A stretch of 64,000 bases of DNA from NCBI GenBank assembly GCA_025716815.1, contig JAIXMN010000049.1, positions 28,379 through 92,378 on the forward strand, written 5' to 3'. A program made the translations under genes and the position numbers. Shown here one piece after another: positions 34,100 through 45,076 of this stretch. Numbering within the stretch: the stretch's first letter is position 1; every line of letters begins with the position of its first letter. Source of the stretch: Dichotomocladium elegans. Lineage: Eukaryota; Mucoromycota; Mucoromycetes; Mucorales; Lichtheimiaceae. The notes under the pieces were generated by a model, which had not been told where the DNA came from, did not search any database, and worked only from the letters and a program-made list of their open reading frames with translations.

Positions 34100-36581
34100 T
34101 TATGGCGTGAGCACCAGGCGCTTACCGACCTTGCGGGTGATGCTTGGTGTGCTACCCTGTGAGGAAGTGTCCGAGAAGGTATCATCGCCATTATCAAAGT
34201 AGCTATAACCGTTGATCATCTCATGGGCCTCTTCCATGGCGAGCAAGCGCTGGCGTTGCGACAGGCCACCGGGGTATTTTTCTTTGAGAAGCATGGCTTG
34301 GATATCAAATAAATATGTTTCGAGTGTGGCAAGGAAACGCTCCGTCTGACGATGCTTCGACGATGCCACGAAGGCGATACCGTCTTCCTTGATAATGTAG
34401 CCGATACCGAAACCGTCCGAGACAACCGGGCCAAAGCCAAACAGGCGCAGGGCAGGATTGCCACAGTTCGATGTCGAGATGACGGTGTGATTAAGCTTCT
34501 TCCAGCCATCATCGACGAAAATCTGGGGCTTCTTTTCGTTCTTGTGTGTGCGCTGCCAGAGACACTCCATTGCGTAAAGATGGCGATCCTGACCAAGGCC
34601 TTTGGCGCAATCACGGGTGAGGGATGTGTGTGTCTTGAGAGCTTTGCGGAGCGCCTCGAGTTTGTCATGGGGCGAGGTGTTGGGGGAGTAATAGGCCTTC
34701 ACAAATTCTCTCGAGGTCTCGGTGACTGTGCGAATAGCCTCAGTGCGCCCATGCAAGAAAGTTTTTGTCATGGCTTGAATTGAAATAAGTAAGGGTACAC
34801 GATCTATATGTATGAGTGTACGTCTCGAGTTTTTTACCTGGCTCGTAGGTGCAGTCCGATTTACCGTATAGGCCGTAATATGCAGCTTGAATTGCCATCT
34901 ATTCAAGAGAGGAATTGGTCATGTCTTCCTCACTGTCACATATCAAACTGGGCTTACCTGCACAAAGGCATCTGGACTCATCTTCATGTCTGTAATGAAG
35001 TACTTTCCGTATTTGTTGAATTCAAGGACCTTCACTTCGTTCTGAAGGATCAAGTCAGAGATGCGGGTTTCTGCAAAACGAACGCCAAGGGTAATCTCTT
35101 CGGTCATGTTCCATTCAATGCGGCGCGGATTACTGTCAAAGGCAGATGATGCTGATGAGGCACTACCGCGACGGGCATTTGCATTGTTCGGCGAAGAGTC
35201 TGCCTTTTTCTTGGAATGGAAGATGGATTTTGTCTGGCTATTGATCGTCTTTGCAAATCGAAGGATGGTATCCGTGTAGATATCCGAGACATAACGCAAT
35301 ACTGTGTGGCCATCGACGCCTAGAAAGAGATGGTGGAAATGTAAAGCTTATGTATATGGCAGCGGATCCAATATTGCGGGCGGGAAAAAAGTTTTACCTG
35401 TGTGTTCAAAATTGATGCCTGCCGTACCATTCTTGCATACAATGATCTTTTTGTTGCGTTCGCGTTAGACCATGGGTAAAAGGGAGAAACCTCTTCCATC
35501 TTACCTGAAGTTTATCGTACCATCGGTTGGTACAAGTGCCCACCTGGAGACCGCGATCAAGCTTGTATGTACCACAGAGCATGTTTGTGCTCACCTCCTC
35601 AATCGTATTTGGTGACTCGTGGTCAAGACATACAATAAACTGGGCTGTGTCCACCACCTGAAGTGCCTCACGGTTGACCTCATTGGCCTGAAGCTCGCGT
35701 CGAAGACGTGCCCAGTTGCGGCGATTTTCCGTGGTAAGCACGCCAATAGCCTTCTTTGCAATCTCCGTCACAGGTACTTTTGCAGCATCAGCGATAATCG
35801 CCCGAAGATTCTGAGCAATCTCCTTTTCGGTGAGCGAGAAGTCACCATCTTCATCAAACACCTCGAAATGGTAGAACTGCGAATGAGCCAGGACGACAAT
35901 GTGCCGGGAATCTTCATGAGGTGCAATGAAACAACCATTTTCCGTTGGGACGCGAGAGGTCGCGAAAAGGCGTGTGAATTGGGACATGCAAAGCGGGGTA
36001 CCACGGAACACGTCTGGCTCGAGCGTTTTTTTCCGAAGCGCATCGATAAATGTCAGGGTAGAGTAGATGAGTGAGGCGGCGCGCACGACCTGGTCGTTGC
36101 GCTGGGGAGTGGGGTCATCCTCGAGGAGGAAAAAGGGGTTCAGGTTCAGCACCACTGGGTCAGTCGTCTGAAGGTAGGCATCGTACCTGAAAGAAGGTTA
36201 GCATCTCTCATACAAAACCCTGAAAGACATAACGTAAGCTTACCAGAATTCTTCAATATAAGACTTCTTATCGGCGGCGTACTTCTTGAGCTCTTCCTGG
36301 AGAGCCTGGCCTTCGCCCTTGAGAAACTCGGCGCACGCGATCTGAGTGGTTGAGTGTTCCTCTGGGGTCTGATTGGAAAAAAGTCAGTATGAAAAGAGAA
36401 AGAGAGTGGGAGAGGGGTAGGGCCTACGACATGGATTGAGGATTACCTGGAGGGGTTTCACTGCAGCAAGGAAACGTTTGATGGTTCCCTCAAGTTCAGG
36501 GATGGGCAATTTCTGAAGCTTGTCTTGGTACTCAAAGGTGATGCCGCCGGTCTGGTCGAGTACGCGCTCAGTGTCAATCAT
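34100..36581 (-). CDS. Carnitine O-acetyltransferase
   Basis: Transfers acetyl groups between CoA and carnitine, needed to move acetyl units between peroxisome, cytosol and mitochondrion. Seven exons: 36581-36447, 36368-36244, 36186-35505, 35446-35398, 35319-34958, 34898-34838, 34773-34100, 695 residues. Family landmarks are LQKLPIPELEGTIKRFLAAV, LNLNPFFLLEDDPTPQ, QFTRLFATSRVPT, the catalytic context INFEHTGVDGHTV with the active His, and the C-terminal GFGIGYIIKEDGIAF with FLATLETYLFDIQAML. A Ser/Ala/Asn-rich insert (SSPNNANARRGSASSAS) interrupts the domain near residue 370. No clear presequence or C-terminal peroxisomal SKL is present, so a cytosolic form is most likely. Confidence 0.95.
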
Positions 36582-36952
36582 CAGAGGAGGGAAGAAGGCT
36601 GTCGTGGGAGAAAAAGTGGGGAGGACAAGGAAAAAAGGATAGGTAAAATGGGCTCGGAACTGTATCCTTTTTTATATATGCACCCGCCCCACATTCATGA
36701 TTGGTCCCACATTTGGTGTGTCCAACGTGAGCGCATTTGCGTAACCCGACAATCCCACGCGGGCAGCAACCGTCCTTCGGTATAACAATTAGGCCAATCC
36801 AAGTCGTGACTATCACACACCCATGAGATTCACACTCGAAAAATAGAATATGCAGGGTACACGTAATCATTTATCGCAACATAAAAATAAATAAAGCTTG
36901 TGTGCGTGTGTGCGTGTGCAAATATCGATCCTGTGGCACCGGGAAGTTGATT
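36582..36952. other. Spacer between septin 3' end and carnitine acetyltransferase promoter
   Basis: 370 bases between two minus-strand genes. It contains a TTTTTTATATATG stretch near 36665-36680, a possible TATA region for the acetyltransferase on either strand, and an ATAAATAAA at about 36885. Confidence 0.4.
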
Positions 36953-38964
36953 TTAAGCATCAGAAATTTGAGCTTGTGCGAGCCGTGCCTCCAAGGTACG
37001 AAGCGCTTCCTCTTTGCTCAATAGTTCGGCCCGTTTTTCTTGGATTTCACGCTGCACCTTTAGCTCGATCTCTCGGAGCTACGACAACGATAAATAAATA
37101 ATAATTAAGGGCTCCGGATAAACGTTACCTTTTCTTCCTCCTTCCGCAATTGCTCTTCCTTGAGGCGTACGCTTTGGCTCGCCATATCCTCTACATTCAT
37201 CGATGCATCTCTGTTGTACAGCAGGTTTCAGTTTGTCGCTGCGCTGACATGAATCTGTCGGATGCCCAAAAAGGAAACTTACTGTGCCTCGCCACCATTC
37301 ACCGTGCGACTAAGCTTTTCCGTACGATAGTTTTCGTACAGGAAGTCGTGAGTGATCTCCTTGAGGTCTTGCAAGTGAGAGCTACAGCGAGAAAATGAGC
37401 GATGCATTAAGTGGCACGCAATGGGCATCTGTTTTGGTAGGTTCCAGTTACCTCAGCAGGGCGGATCTCAAACGGGCAAAGTCAGAATGTTGCGGATTAT
37501 CCACTTTGGACAGAACCAATGATGTTATTCTCCATCCGTCATCTCTTCATAACTTCCCACACTTCGCCTTGTCGATTACCTTCAACAGCACCCCATGGAT
37601 ATTGACGACCACGCACCTTACGGCCGTTCACAACGATATCTTCGTCACTGCCGATGATGGAAAACGGCAGGAGGGCCTGCCATAAAGTAGGAGGGTGAAG
37701 TAGATTAATTCCCGGCCGCCGGTTGTTTCGTCTTAGGAAACCGACTAAACTCTTACCCGCAGCTCACTGTTCTCTTCAATTGTATCTTCATCATCTTCTT
37801 CCACGTCATAAGGGAAGTTGTAAATTGGGATATTGTAGTGCTCAATGTCTTCCATAATCTGTACAGTTCCATGCATGGCTGCTGTCAGTCTCTTACAGAA
37901 GTCAAAGATACGGTACGCGCTGGCGCTTCCTGTTCCTCCTCCCCACTCCTTTTTCTATTACCCTTTTCTTAAAATCTCTGAGCTCCTGAGGTGTCAACGA
38001 ATCAGCGCGGCCGACCACAGGAATGACATTGACACGGGGGCTCAGGCGACGCATGAGCTCAATATCGATCTCACGGAGGCTACATATTATATTAAAGGGG
38101 GTGTCGTCAGGTTCGTAAACTTTAAAAAAGTGCGTTCGAACGGGTCATCCGCTCTTTTTTATGCTTCTTACGCGTGTCCAGTAGGTGATATAAAATATAA
38201 CAAAGCATGGATGCGGTTATCACGGAATCTCGGATTGCGCTTGATACGCGATTCTTCTGCGAGAATATCATCGTATTGGCGCTCCAAATAGCCCATAATT
38301 TCTTGGAAGCTGGTGATGCATGGTTAATCATCACAAGCAGCATCATACAGATCAGGGCAGCAGCACTGGAAAGAGACTCACCATCGCTCATTATCAATAT
38401 TGTCGCCAAAACCAGGTGTATCAACAATCGTTAGCGAGATTCTAACGAGAGGAAAAGAAAGAAGAAAGGATCAAAAGACATGGTAGTAGTTCACTCCTTT
38501 TTTTTATAGATGACATACCTGACACCGTCCTCATCCAGCTCTGCATATGGATATATTGAATACAGAAAAAATAAGGCGGTGAGTCCGGCAGGGGGGGGAG
38601 AGAGGTAAATCCCTCATAAATCATCTTACCAACGGACACAGGCTTGATGGAAATGCCTGGCTCAGTATGTGCCTCTTCAGGATTATCGTATGCTTTCTTC
38701 TCCAAGACGTTTGAGTTGCATAACGTATTAACAAAGGTCGTGCGGCCCGTGCCAGAAGATCCTAAGATCAATCATAACTCAGAACATTTCCCTCACCCCT
38801 TTAAAGAGAGTGAGCGGGTTTACTTGCCAACAACCATCAACGTGAACTGGAATCCTTTTTTTACGTTCTTTCTGCGACCGCCGAGTCTCTAATGATTGTC
38901 ATGATGAGTGATCTTTGATCCGCTTTCCTCATCCCATTATGAAGTTGGGTATTACATGGGCCAT
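36953..38964 (-). CDS. Septin, Cdc11/AspA type
   Basis: Filament-forming GTP-binding protein of septation and polarity. Thirteen exons: 38964-38956, 38888-38828, 38761-38630, 38540-38519, 38441-38382, 38309-38172, 38079-37962, 37858-37757, 37676-37580, 37503-37452, 37381-37283, 37210-37129, 37078-36953, 365 residues. It opens [20 protein letters not shown]. The P-loop is [10 protein letters not shown] with Arg in place of the usual Lys, as I recall for Cdc11-type septins. G3 is [10 protein letters not shown] and G4 is VGRADSL. The septin unique element is KELTHD-like ([19 protein letters not shown]), and the C-terminus is a coiled coil ([19 protein letters not shown]). The second intron has a GC donor (TTGGCAAGTA). 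Exon 1 codes for only three residues and is less certain. Confidence 0.92.
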
Positions 38965-39474
38965 TGTTCAAGCTTGGGAGAGATGGAAAGACTGGAATTG
39001 AATAAAGAAAGAGGAAAGAAGGAGAGAGAAAGAGCTTCTTATTTCTTTTTTTTTTTGCAAGAGGGAAAAATAGAATATAAGGGCGAGCTTGAAAGGGAAC
39101 AGCCAAGGGGTGGCAGGTCAAGTAAGTAGGATTGATTTGAACAACTGAATGTAATCCAATTATGGTAGCAGCACAAACCTGACATGTATCGTCGTACAGA
39201 CTAGTGTGAAATGGAGAAGTCTTTACGCTTTCTCTCATCAGGTAAGCTGTTATAGCTTGTAGAGCATGATCTGGTAATTGTATCTTTTGCAGAGCGCGCG
39301 CTATAATCAGGATTCTTTTTTCTCCTTTTTTTTTCCTGGCTGGTACATTTGCAGCACTTGTTTATACAAAAATTCAGAGAACAAAAGAGAATAAAGAGAG
39401 AGAGCGAACGAGTGTAGGTGTACGTGTGCTTGTATGAGATCGGGATAGTAATATACGTGTCGGTTGCTATTCTT
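38965..39474. other. Septin promoter and GNAT 3' region
   Basis: About 500 bases; a poly-T (39045-39056) and CT-rich leader on the minus strand lie just upstream of the septin start. No gene seen. Confidence 0.45.
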
Positions 39475-39969
39475 TTACATGGCTGCCAGCTCATCGAGAG
39501 ACTTCCCCGCAACACGATGAATGATCCATTCTGTCAGAGGCTTAGCGCCTAGTCCCTCATAGAACTTGCGAGAAGGTTCATTCCAATCCAGAACAACCCA
39601 CTCGTAGCGTGGGCACTGGCGCGCCTTGGCAATAGCAGCCAAGTGCGTCAGCAACTTCTTGCCGACGCCGCAACCTCGGTATTCGGGGAGCACAAACAAA
39701 TCCTCCAGATAGAGGCCAGGGCGACCTGTCCAGGTGCTGAAGTTGTGGAAGAAGAGAGCAAAACCCGCCGCCTTTCTCTCGCCTGTTACGTTCTCGCAAT
39801 ACTCAGCAATTACAACCTCGGCGTAAGGGCGCGCGCCAAACAGGTTCTCCTTGAGGATTTCTTCCGTCGCAACAACCTCATTCGGCGCCTTTTCATACAG
39901 AGCAAGTTCCTTGATGAAGAACAAAATTAAAGACACATCGTCCGGAGTGGCATTGCGAATTTCAATCAT
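39475..39969 (-). CDS. GNAT acetyltransferase, spermidine/spermine or thialysine N-acetyltransferase-like
   Basis: Single-exon gene of 164 residues. It begins MIEIRNATPDDVSLILFFIK. The acetyl-CoA site is LYLEDLFVLPEYRGCGVGKK, with the R/Q-x-x-G-x-G/A pattern (RGCGVG). The C-terminal YEWVVLDWNEPSRKFYEGLG resembles diamine/SSAT-type enzymes rather than protein acetylases. Cytosolic by default. The exact amine substrate cannot be read from sequence. No intron is needed, unlike its neighbours. Confidence 0.9.
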   Translation of the reverse strand: MIEIRNATPDDVSLILFFIKELALYEKAPNEVVATEEILKENLFGARPYAEVVIAEYCENVTGERKAAGFALFFHNFSTWTGRPGLYLEDLFVLPEYRGCGVGKKLLTHLAAIAKARQCPRYEWVVLDWNEPSRKFYEGLGAKPLTEWIIHRVAGKSLDELAAM

Positions 39970-40380
39970 TTGTTACAAAAACAATAAAAGGGGGAAGAAG
40001 GGACTTCCTCCGGAGAGCGGCCCTGGCTTGGAGTTCATGTGACTTCAGAATATGGAGCACATAATATGTAGTCCGATGGCCGATTACAGGTGCTTGATCT
40101 ACTACTGTATTCAATCTCAACATGTTTCAGCTGTGATTATGAATCACGTAATACTTTTATTTTCATTCAAGTTTGCGTCATGCGATCATGGGCATTTGTG
40201 GTTCAATAGAGGCAATTTATGTGTATCATAAGTCGAGCGGTTTGCGTGTGTGCCGATGAACATACAATGAAATGATGACGTTAGCAGGTCGACCCTGTTT
40301 GCTGTCACATAGTAGGCTGTATTACTCTCTTCCCACCCGGCTCGCCTATAGGGTGATCCAAGTATCTTGCTTATCGCATC
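39970..40380. other. Spacer upstream of the GNAT gene
   Basis: Nothing recognised in 410 bases between the acetyltransferase promoter and Fanzor-like relic B. Confidence 0.4.
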
Positions 40381-42700
40381 TTAACCCTGCGATAACAGGG
40401 CCGGAAAGTTCTTTAAGGGGTTGCGGGAGTCACCCTTTGCGTTAGTAATATACTCGTGACTTCCTGTCAGAAGCAGCAGTTGCTGTTCCTTGTGTTTTAC
40501 AGACTTGGCAGGCGCCAGGTCACTTTCGTCATCATCCTGGGACTTGACATGTCGGAACCATTCTCGAATATTGTCATTGACCCGGAGGCTCAGGAGGATG
40601 TGCCTGAAGTTAAGCACGGCCTCCGTGTCTCGGTTCCAAAGCCGTAGCCGAAGCAATCCCGTAACCTCTTCCATGAACTTCAACAGTTTAGGTCTGTACA
40701 CCTTAGAAGCCCATGGCATTTAACTTCAGGACGCTTTGCTCGCTGCCATGGTCGCTGATTGGGGACACGCTTGAAGGACTTTAGGTGGCTGGAGCACTCG
40801 GGACAGGTCACGGAGGTGTGGTACTCGTCAATCTAATAAACCCTGAACGCATGCCTCTTAAACATTTCCCGCCAACCCTTGCCGCGGATGGGCTCATGGT
40901 AACGGGCCACGGGTGCAGTCCAATTTCCCATGACAAGTATGCTGGCCCCTCCGAACCTGTGTCGTATCGTCTGCACTAATCTAACATCTGCCTGTCTCCG
41001 GTTGATATAAGCAGAGAGACGCAATATCCGATGGAGCGGATAGTTATGCGCCTCATGATCAGTAGTCTATGGATGCATTTTTCGGGCTCGATGCTTCCCC
41101 CAGTCGCTATTTGCCGGCCCATACTTTCTGTGAACGGGGTGCGTTGATATCGTATGTGTAGTGGTGGTACTGTCATAAAAGTTGCTGAGAAATAACCATC
41201 CCCTTCTTAAGGCCTCGACGTAGAGCTTGTGCCTGGCGGCATTGACGGTGCTGTGGGATATCTGTGCAAGCCTAGCCTCGGCCTCGCGGATAGTGTTTTC
41301 ATCATCATAACGATCCTTGACGATGACACGTACCTGCCGAAAGCGCACCATCCTTGTTTCTCGGGCCCGCCGGTTGTGGGTATACCGGTGTATTTTGAGC
41401 TCGGATGTGCTCAACTCACGCATCCCATAAAAAATATCGCGACGGCCCGGGTCAATGAGAAGCCATTTCCCCTCAGTGTCTTTTAACTCGTCTTGCGGGA
41501 TGTCGTGAATGTAGGAACAATCTGCAGAGTGATCGTGCTTGCTCTGCTTCCTCGGAGTGTCCTTGCTCCTCGTACCATCGTCATCAGCCCGATTTCGCTT
41601 GCGATAAGGTTCCTCTTTGCGTCAGGAGCCTTGAGTATGATTGATATAGATACTCTATCTGTTTGTACCGTTCCAAGAACCTTCTACATGCCTATCCTTA
41701 AACGACTTGGACTTGAGGTCAAGTATCCTCCCCCATGTCTTTTCGACTGATAGTGCTTTAGTGGATGACTGCCTTGATATATGCTGGCAGAGGATTCGCC
41801 TGTCGATGTGTGTCTGGGACGGCACCCAGGAAGTTTGAGAGGGAAGCACTGGATTGATTTTGCCCCTCTTGCCTCTAAGAATTTGCAGAGCTCATAGAAA
41901 GCATTGATAAATATCATCTTCTGCGAACGCACAAGTGTAGCTGCACGGTTGGAGGATCGGTGACAACTCAACGAGGATGGGCTGGGCTTCCGGCGGGAGG
42001 CTGTTGGGATCCGGGTTTCTGCGCCGCAGTGCCTTCTTAAGTTGGCGCGCCGGCCTCCATATTCTCTCCTCACAGACCTGGCGGAACTCGTGTTCATCCT
42101 TGTTAACCATTTCCTTGCGTAGATCTTCCTTTCGCTGGTGTACGTTCAACAGATGTTGATAGCGCGCCGTAAACATTCGCCAAATCGCAGCTGGACATTA
42201 ACTTTGTAGGCTTTCATGATGTCAGTGCTGACGTAGGCCGCCACCTGAGCCATGTTGCGGTGTTGCCCAGGCTCACTGTCTGCAAACTTCGTGTAATCTT
42301 CAAGGTGACTCTGTATGAGAGTCCTAATGGTTTTGGTCGACGGTTTAACCTTCTCGCTCATGATCTTTCTATCGAGGATCAAAAACAACGCAGTAGTATT
42401 CGCTTCTACCGATGCTGCTGGCGACCATTCTGAATATCTCTTCAAAACATAAGCTACTTGACAAATGATAACATTCCTCCTGCCATTTTTGGTGATAGAC
42501 CTTCTGCTAAACAAAGAAATCATGAGCCCTCGTACCGCGATTTCTTGGAATATAACAAAGCACATATAGTGTTTAATCCATTCCCCTCTGCCGGCAGGTT
42601 GCTAGCGAGAAAATTCCACGAGTAGTCTCTGCCTTCATCAAGCAACAAGTTGAGCAGCGTATGACTTGGATCAATAGCCAGTATATGTTACTGATGAGTG
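40381..42700 (-). pseudogene. Fanzor/TnpB-like RuvC nuclease relic B
   Basis: Longer and clearer copy of the same family as 23.1-24.8 kb. In order on the minus strand: VQLRFGECLRRAINIC then NVHQRKEDLRKEMVNKDEHE (42090-42200); KTWGRILDLKSKSFKDRH with GTVQTDRVSISIILKAP (41600-41720); RuvC-I WLLIDPGRRDIFYGM (about 41420-41465) with YTHNRRARETRMVRFRQ after it; SAYINRRQADVRLVQTIRHR, then SILVMGNWTAPVARYHEPIR (40880-41010); IDEYHTSVTCPECSS and KCHGLLRCTDLNC, a four-Cys zinc ribbon; and RuvC-III LWNRDTEAVLNFRHILLSLR (40570-40640). A TAG at 40833-40835 lies between VY and IDEY. Further stops and frame changes occur near 40695, 41600, 41860 and 42170. RuvC-I and RuvC-III Asp residues are still present. 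The N-terminal limit is uncertain. Confidence 0.85.
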
Positions 42701-45076
42701 AAGTACCATCCCAGGTACAGTACAGTGTAGTATTACACAATGAAGATCTTCCTGCATTGTTACTCCCGTTTATCGTCATCAATGGAGGAAAACCTTTATA
42801 TTTGTGAGGGTGTGGGCGTGGAGGCTGACAATGTTCATATCAACAAAGCACGCAATGATAAGTCATTGAAGCACAAAGAAGCACTGCCCTCGATGCTGAC
42901 AATGATGGGTTCTGAGGCACTCAGTGATTTTGATGCCTCTCTTGATGTCATGATAACGACGACGTAGCCAGCAGCGGCTGGCAGCAATGATGGCATGGCA
43001 CAATGCAATTTCATATTCCGCGAACAAAAAGGTTCCACTTGCTGAATAGCCGAGAAAAATCCAATCGATGGACTTCATAGGGATAAATTGCACAATCAAG
43101 GTTATCATGTCTCTCACTTCGGTGAAGCCGAAGGATAGGACTATTCATTGCTAAAATAGGAACAAGAAAATTGTGATTCAACGAAAAGCTTACGTAGCAT
43201 ACAATATGTGAAACATCAACTCATGAGATCAAAAAGCCAAGAGACCGGACCGTGGATAATATGTGGAGATAGAATAATATAAGACCATCAAATTAGCTGT
43301 GATTCCTGAGTGATATGCTCAATGAAAGCCTTCGTTGTGCTGAAAGAGATCATACTTACGTTAATGAAGAAGTATCCCGGTCTCGACATCAAAAGTATTA
43401 TTAATGGAAAATGCAAATTGGATTAGTTGAATGAAACAACCGCGAAGTAATGGAAGCTCCAGTGTTTACCAGGTGATAAAGCCGCTTCACAAGGAGAAGG
43501 GCCATATAAGCACTTGTATTATTGTTGACAAGACAATTCATATCAACTTGATGATTTATTCTTGGCTGAAGTATTCTCGTGCAATTTTCAAGGTACCAAA
43601 ATCCTGATGCGATCTATCCATTTGGTGCTATAAACACATCGGCTTGATGTCCGAAAGCAAAATAACAGGTGCCACGCATAGAAGAATTGTGTACTAGTCA
43701 ATAGACTGTCTCTGGCCGTCGCGCTATCACTACGAACAGTTGCAAGGTGCCTAAATTTCAGGGTGTTAAGTATGGGTTAGTGCAACGATTGGCTGAACCC
43801 TGCGCGCTATATCAAGAACAGTAGGTGCTTCTTGTCCTCCTTACAGTATTCAAAGTGCATCAAACACTATCTACTGTAGATATATATAGTAATGCCTCGA
43901 CGCCTTATATTTAGCGAAAGTTAGGGCAACTGCAGGAATAAGACGATAGACTCGTCAAAGAAAATACTTGCATTACTGATTCTGGCCAAAAAAAGCGAGC
44001 CAAGTTCTTGACGATAGCCTGTGAAGTGCATGTGAACACGCAGAAGCTCATCAAATGAACTTTCACATGCACCTACTCTTTATCCAAAAACGACCCATGT
44101 CGTCCATGTTTCTTTTCAGCGTGACGAAACTCTCGTTTATTGCTGAACCTCATCTTTTACTGAAATTACCTAAGCAGATGTATATTTTCCACTGTAAACA
44201 TAATCTATCATAATGATGTCTTGAAGGCCCATATTCTCCATTGCTTAGTACGCTAGCATGGCCTGTGCCTGAACAAGTAGGATTACGCTTTCAAGCTGAT
44301 CGGAATGATTGGCTGACTAATGTCTTCCTACCGGCCGAGACTGTAGAAACCGTGTCGGATGCATCAGTCGTCGAGCAGAAGAATGCATCCGATGACGTCC
44401 TTGCACGGCTGGCTTGATCATCTTATATACAGTATTTGCAAATGCCCTCGCAAGTAAACCGGAAAAGTATCCATATAAACCTTTCGAAAGGGACGGCATC
44501 AGCGTCCAGAAACCTTGATAACGCTTCCTAACAGCTCTCATGATTCAAGGTCATTATTGAACGCTCTATGTACAAATCATACAGAAGAGGTGCAACTGTT
44601 GAAAGCTTGACAAGCCGCCTTACAGAGCAATGAGCCTTCACAGCCTCGATTTCTTCGCGCGGAAAGAATATTATTGTAATTGTGCCACTTCAACAGCAAA
44701 CATTAATATAAATTAGTCTCTATAGAAGTCCTTTCCACAAACAAAAAAAACGGATCCTTCACGTTCTTTAGATCTTCAATCGGACGTTGACTGCGCTTCG
44801 GGACACAATTAAAAGTTTCAGGATACAGGAAACACATGCATCACAAGATGCCACCAAAAAACTTCTCATATTCTTATCATCACTATTTCCTTAACGCTCT
44901 CTCCTTCCTGGAAATCATAGATAGTGGATTATTCGCAGAAACAAAAAGGCATTTGATACGCGGTACTCGAATACTCTAAGCGCTTTTTTTGCGGTGTCAG
45001 ATACGCAGACGCCAATAAATTTTTGGTGCGCCCTGAAAGGAAGAACCGAGGTTCTATTAGCAATTTTATACACACA
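42701..45076. other. 2.4 kb, AT-rich, no recognised gene
   Basis: Almost no open frames over 60 codons between 43.1 and 45.0 kb, which suggests old decayed sequence. The last 200 bases serve as the Polo kinase promoter. Confidence 0.5.
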
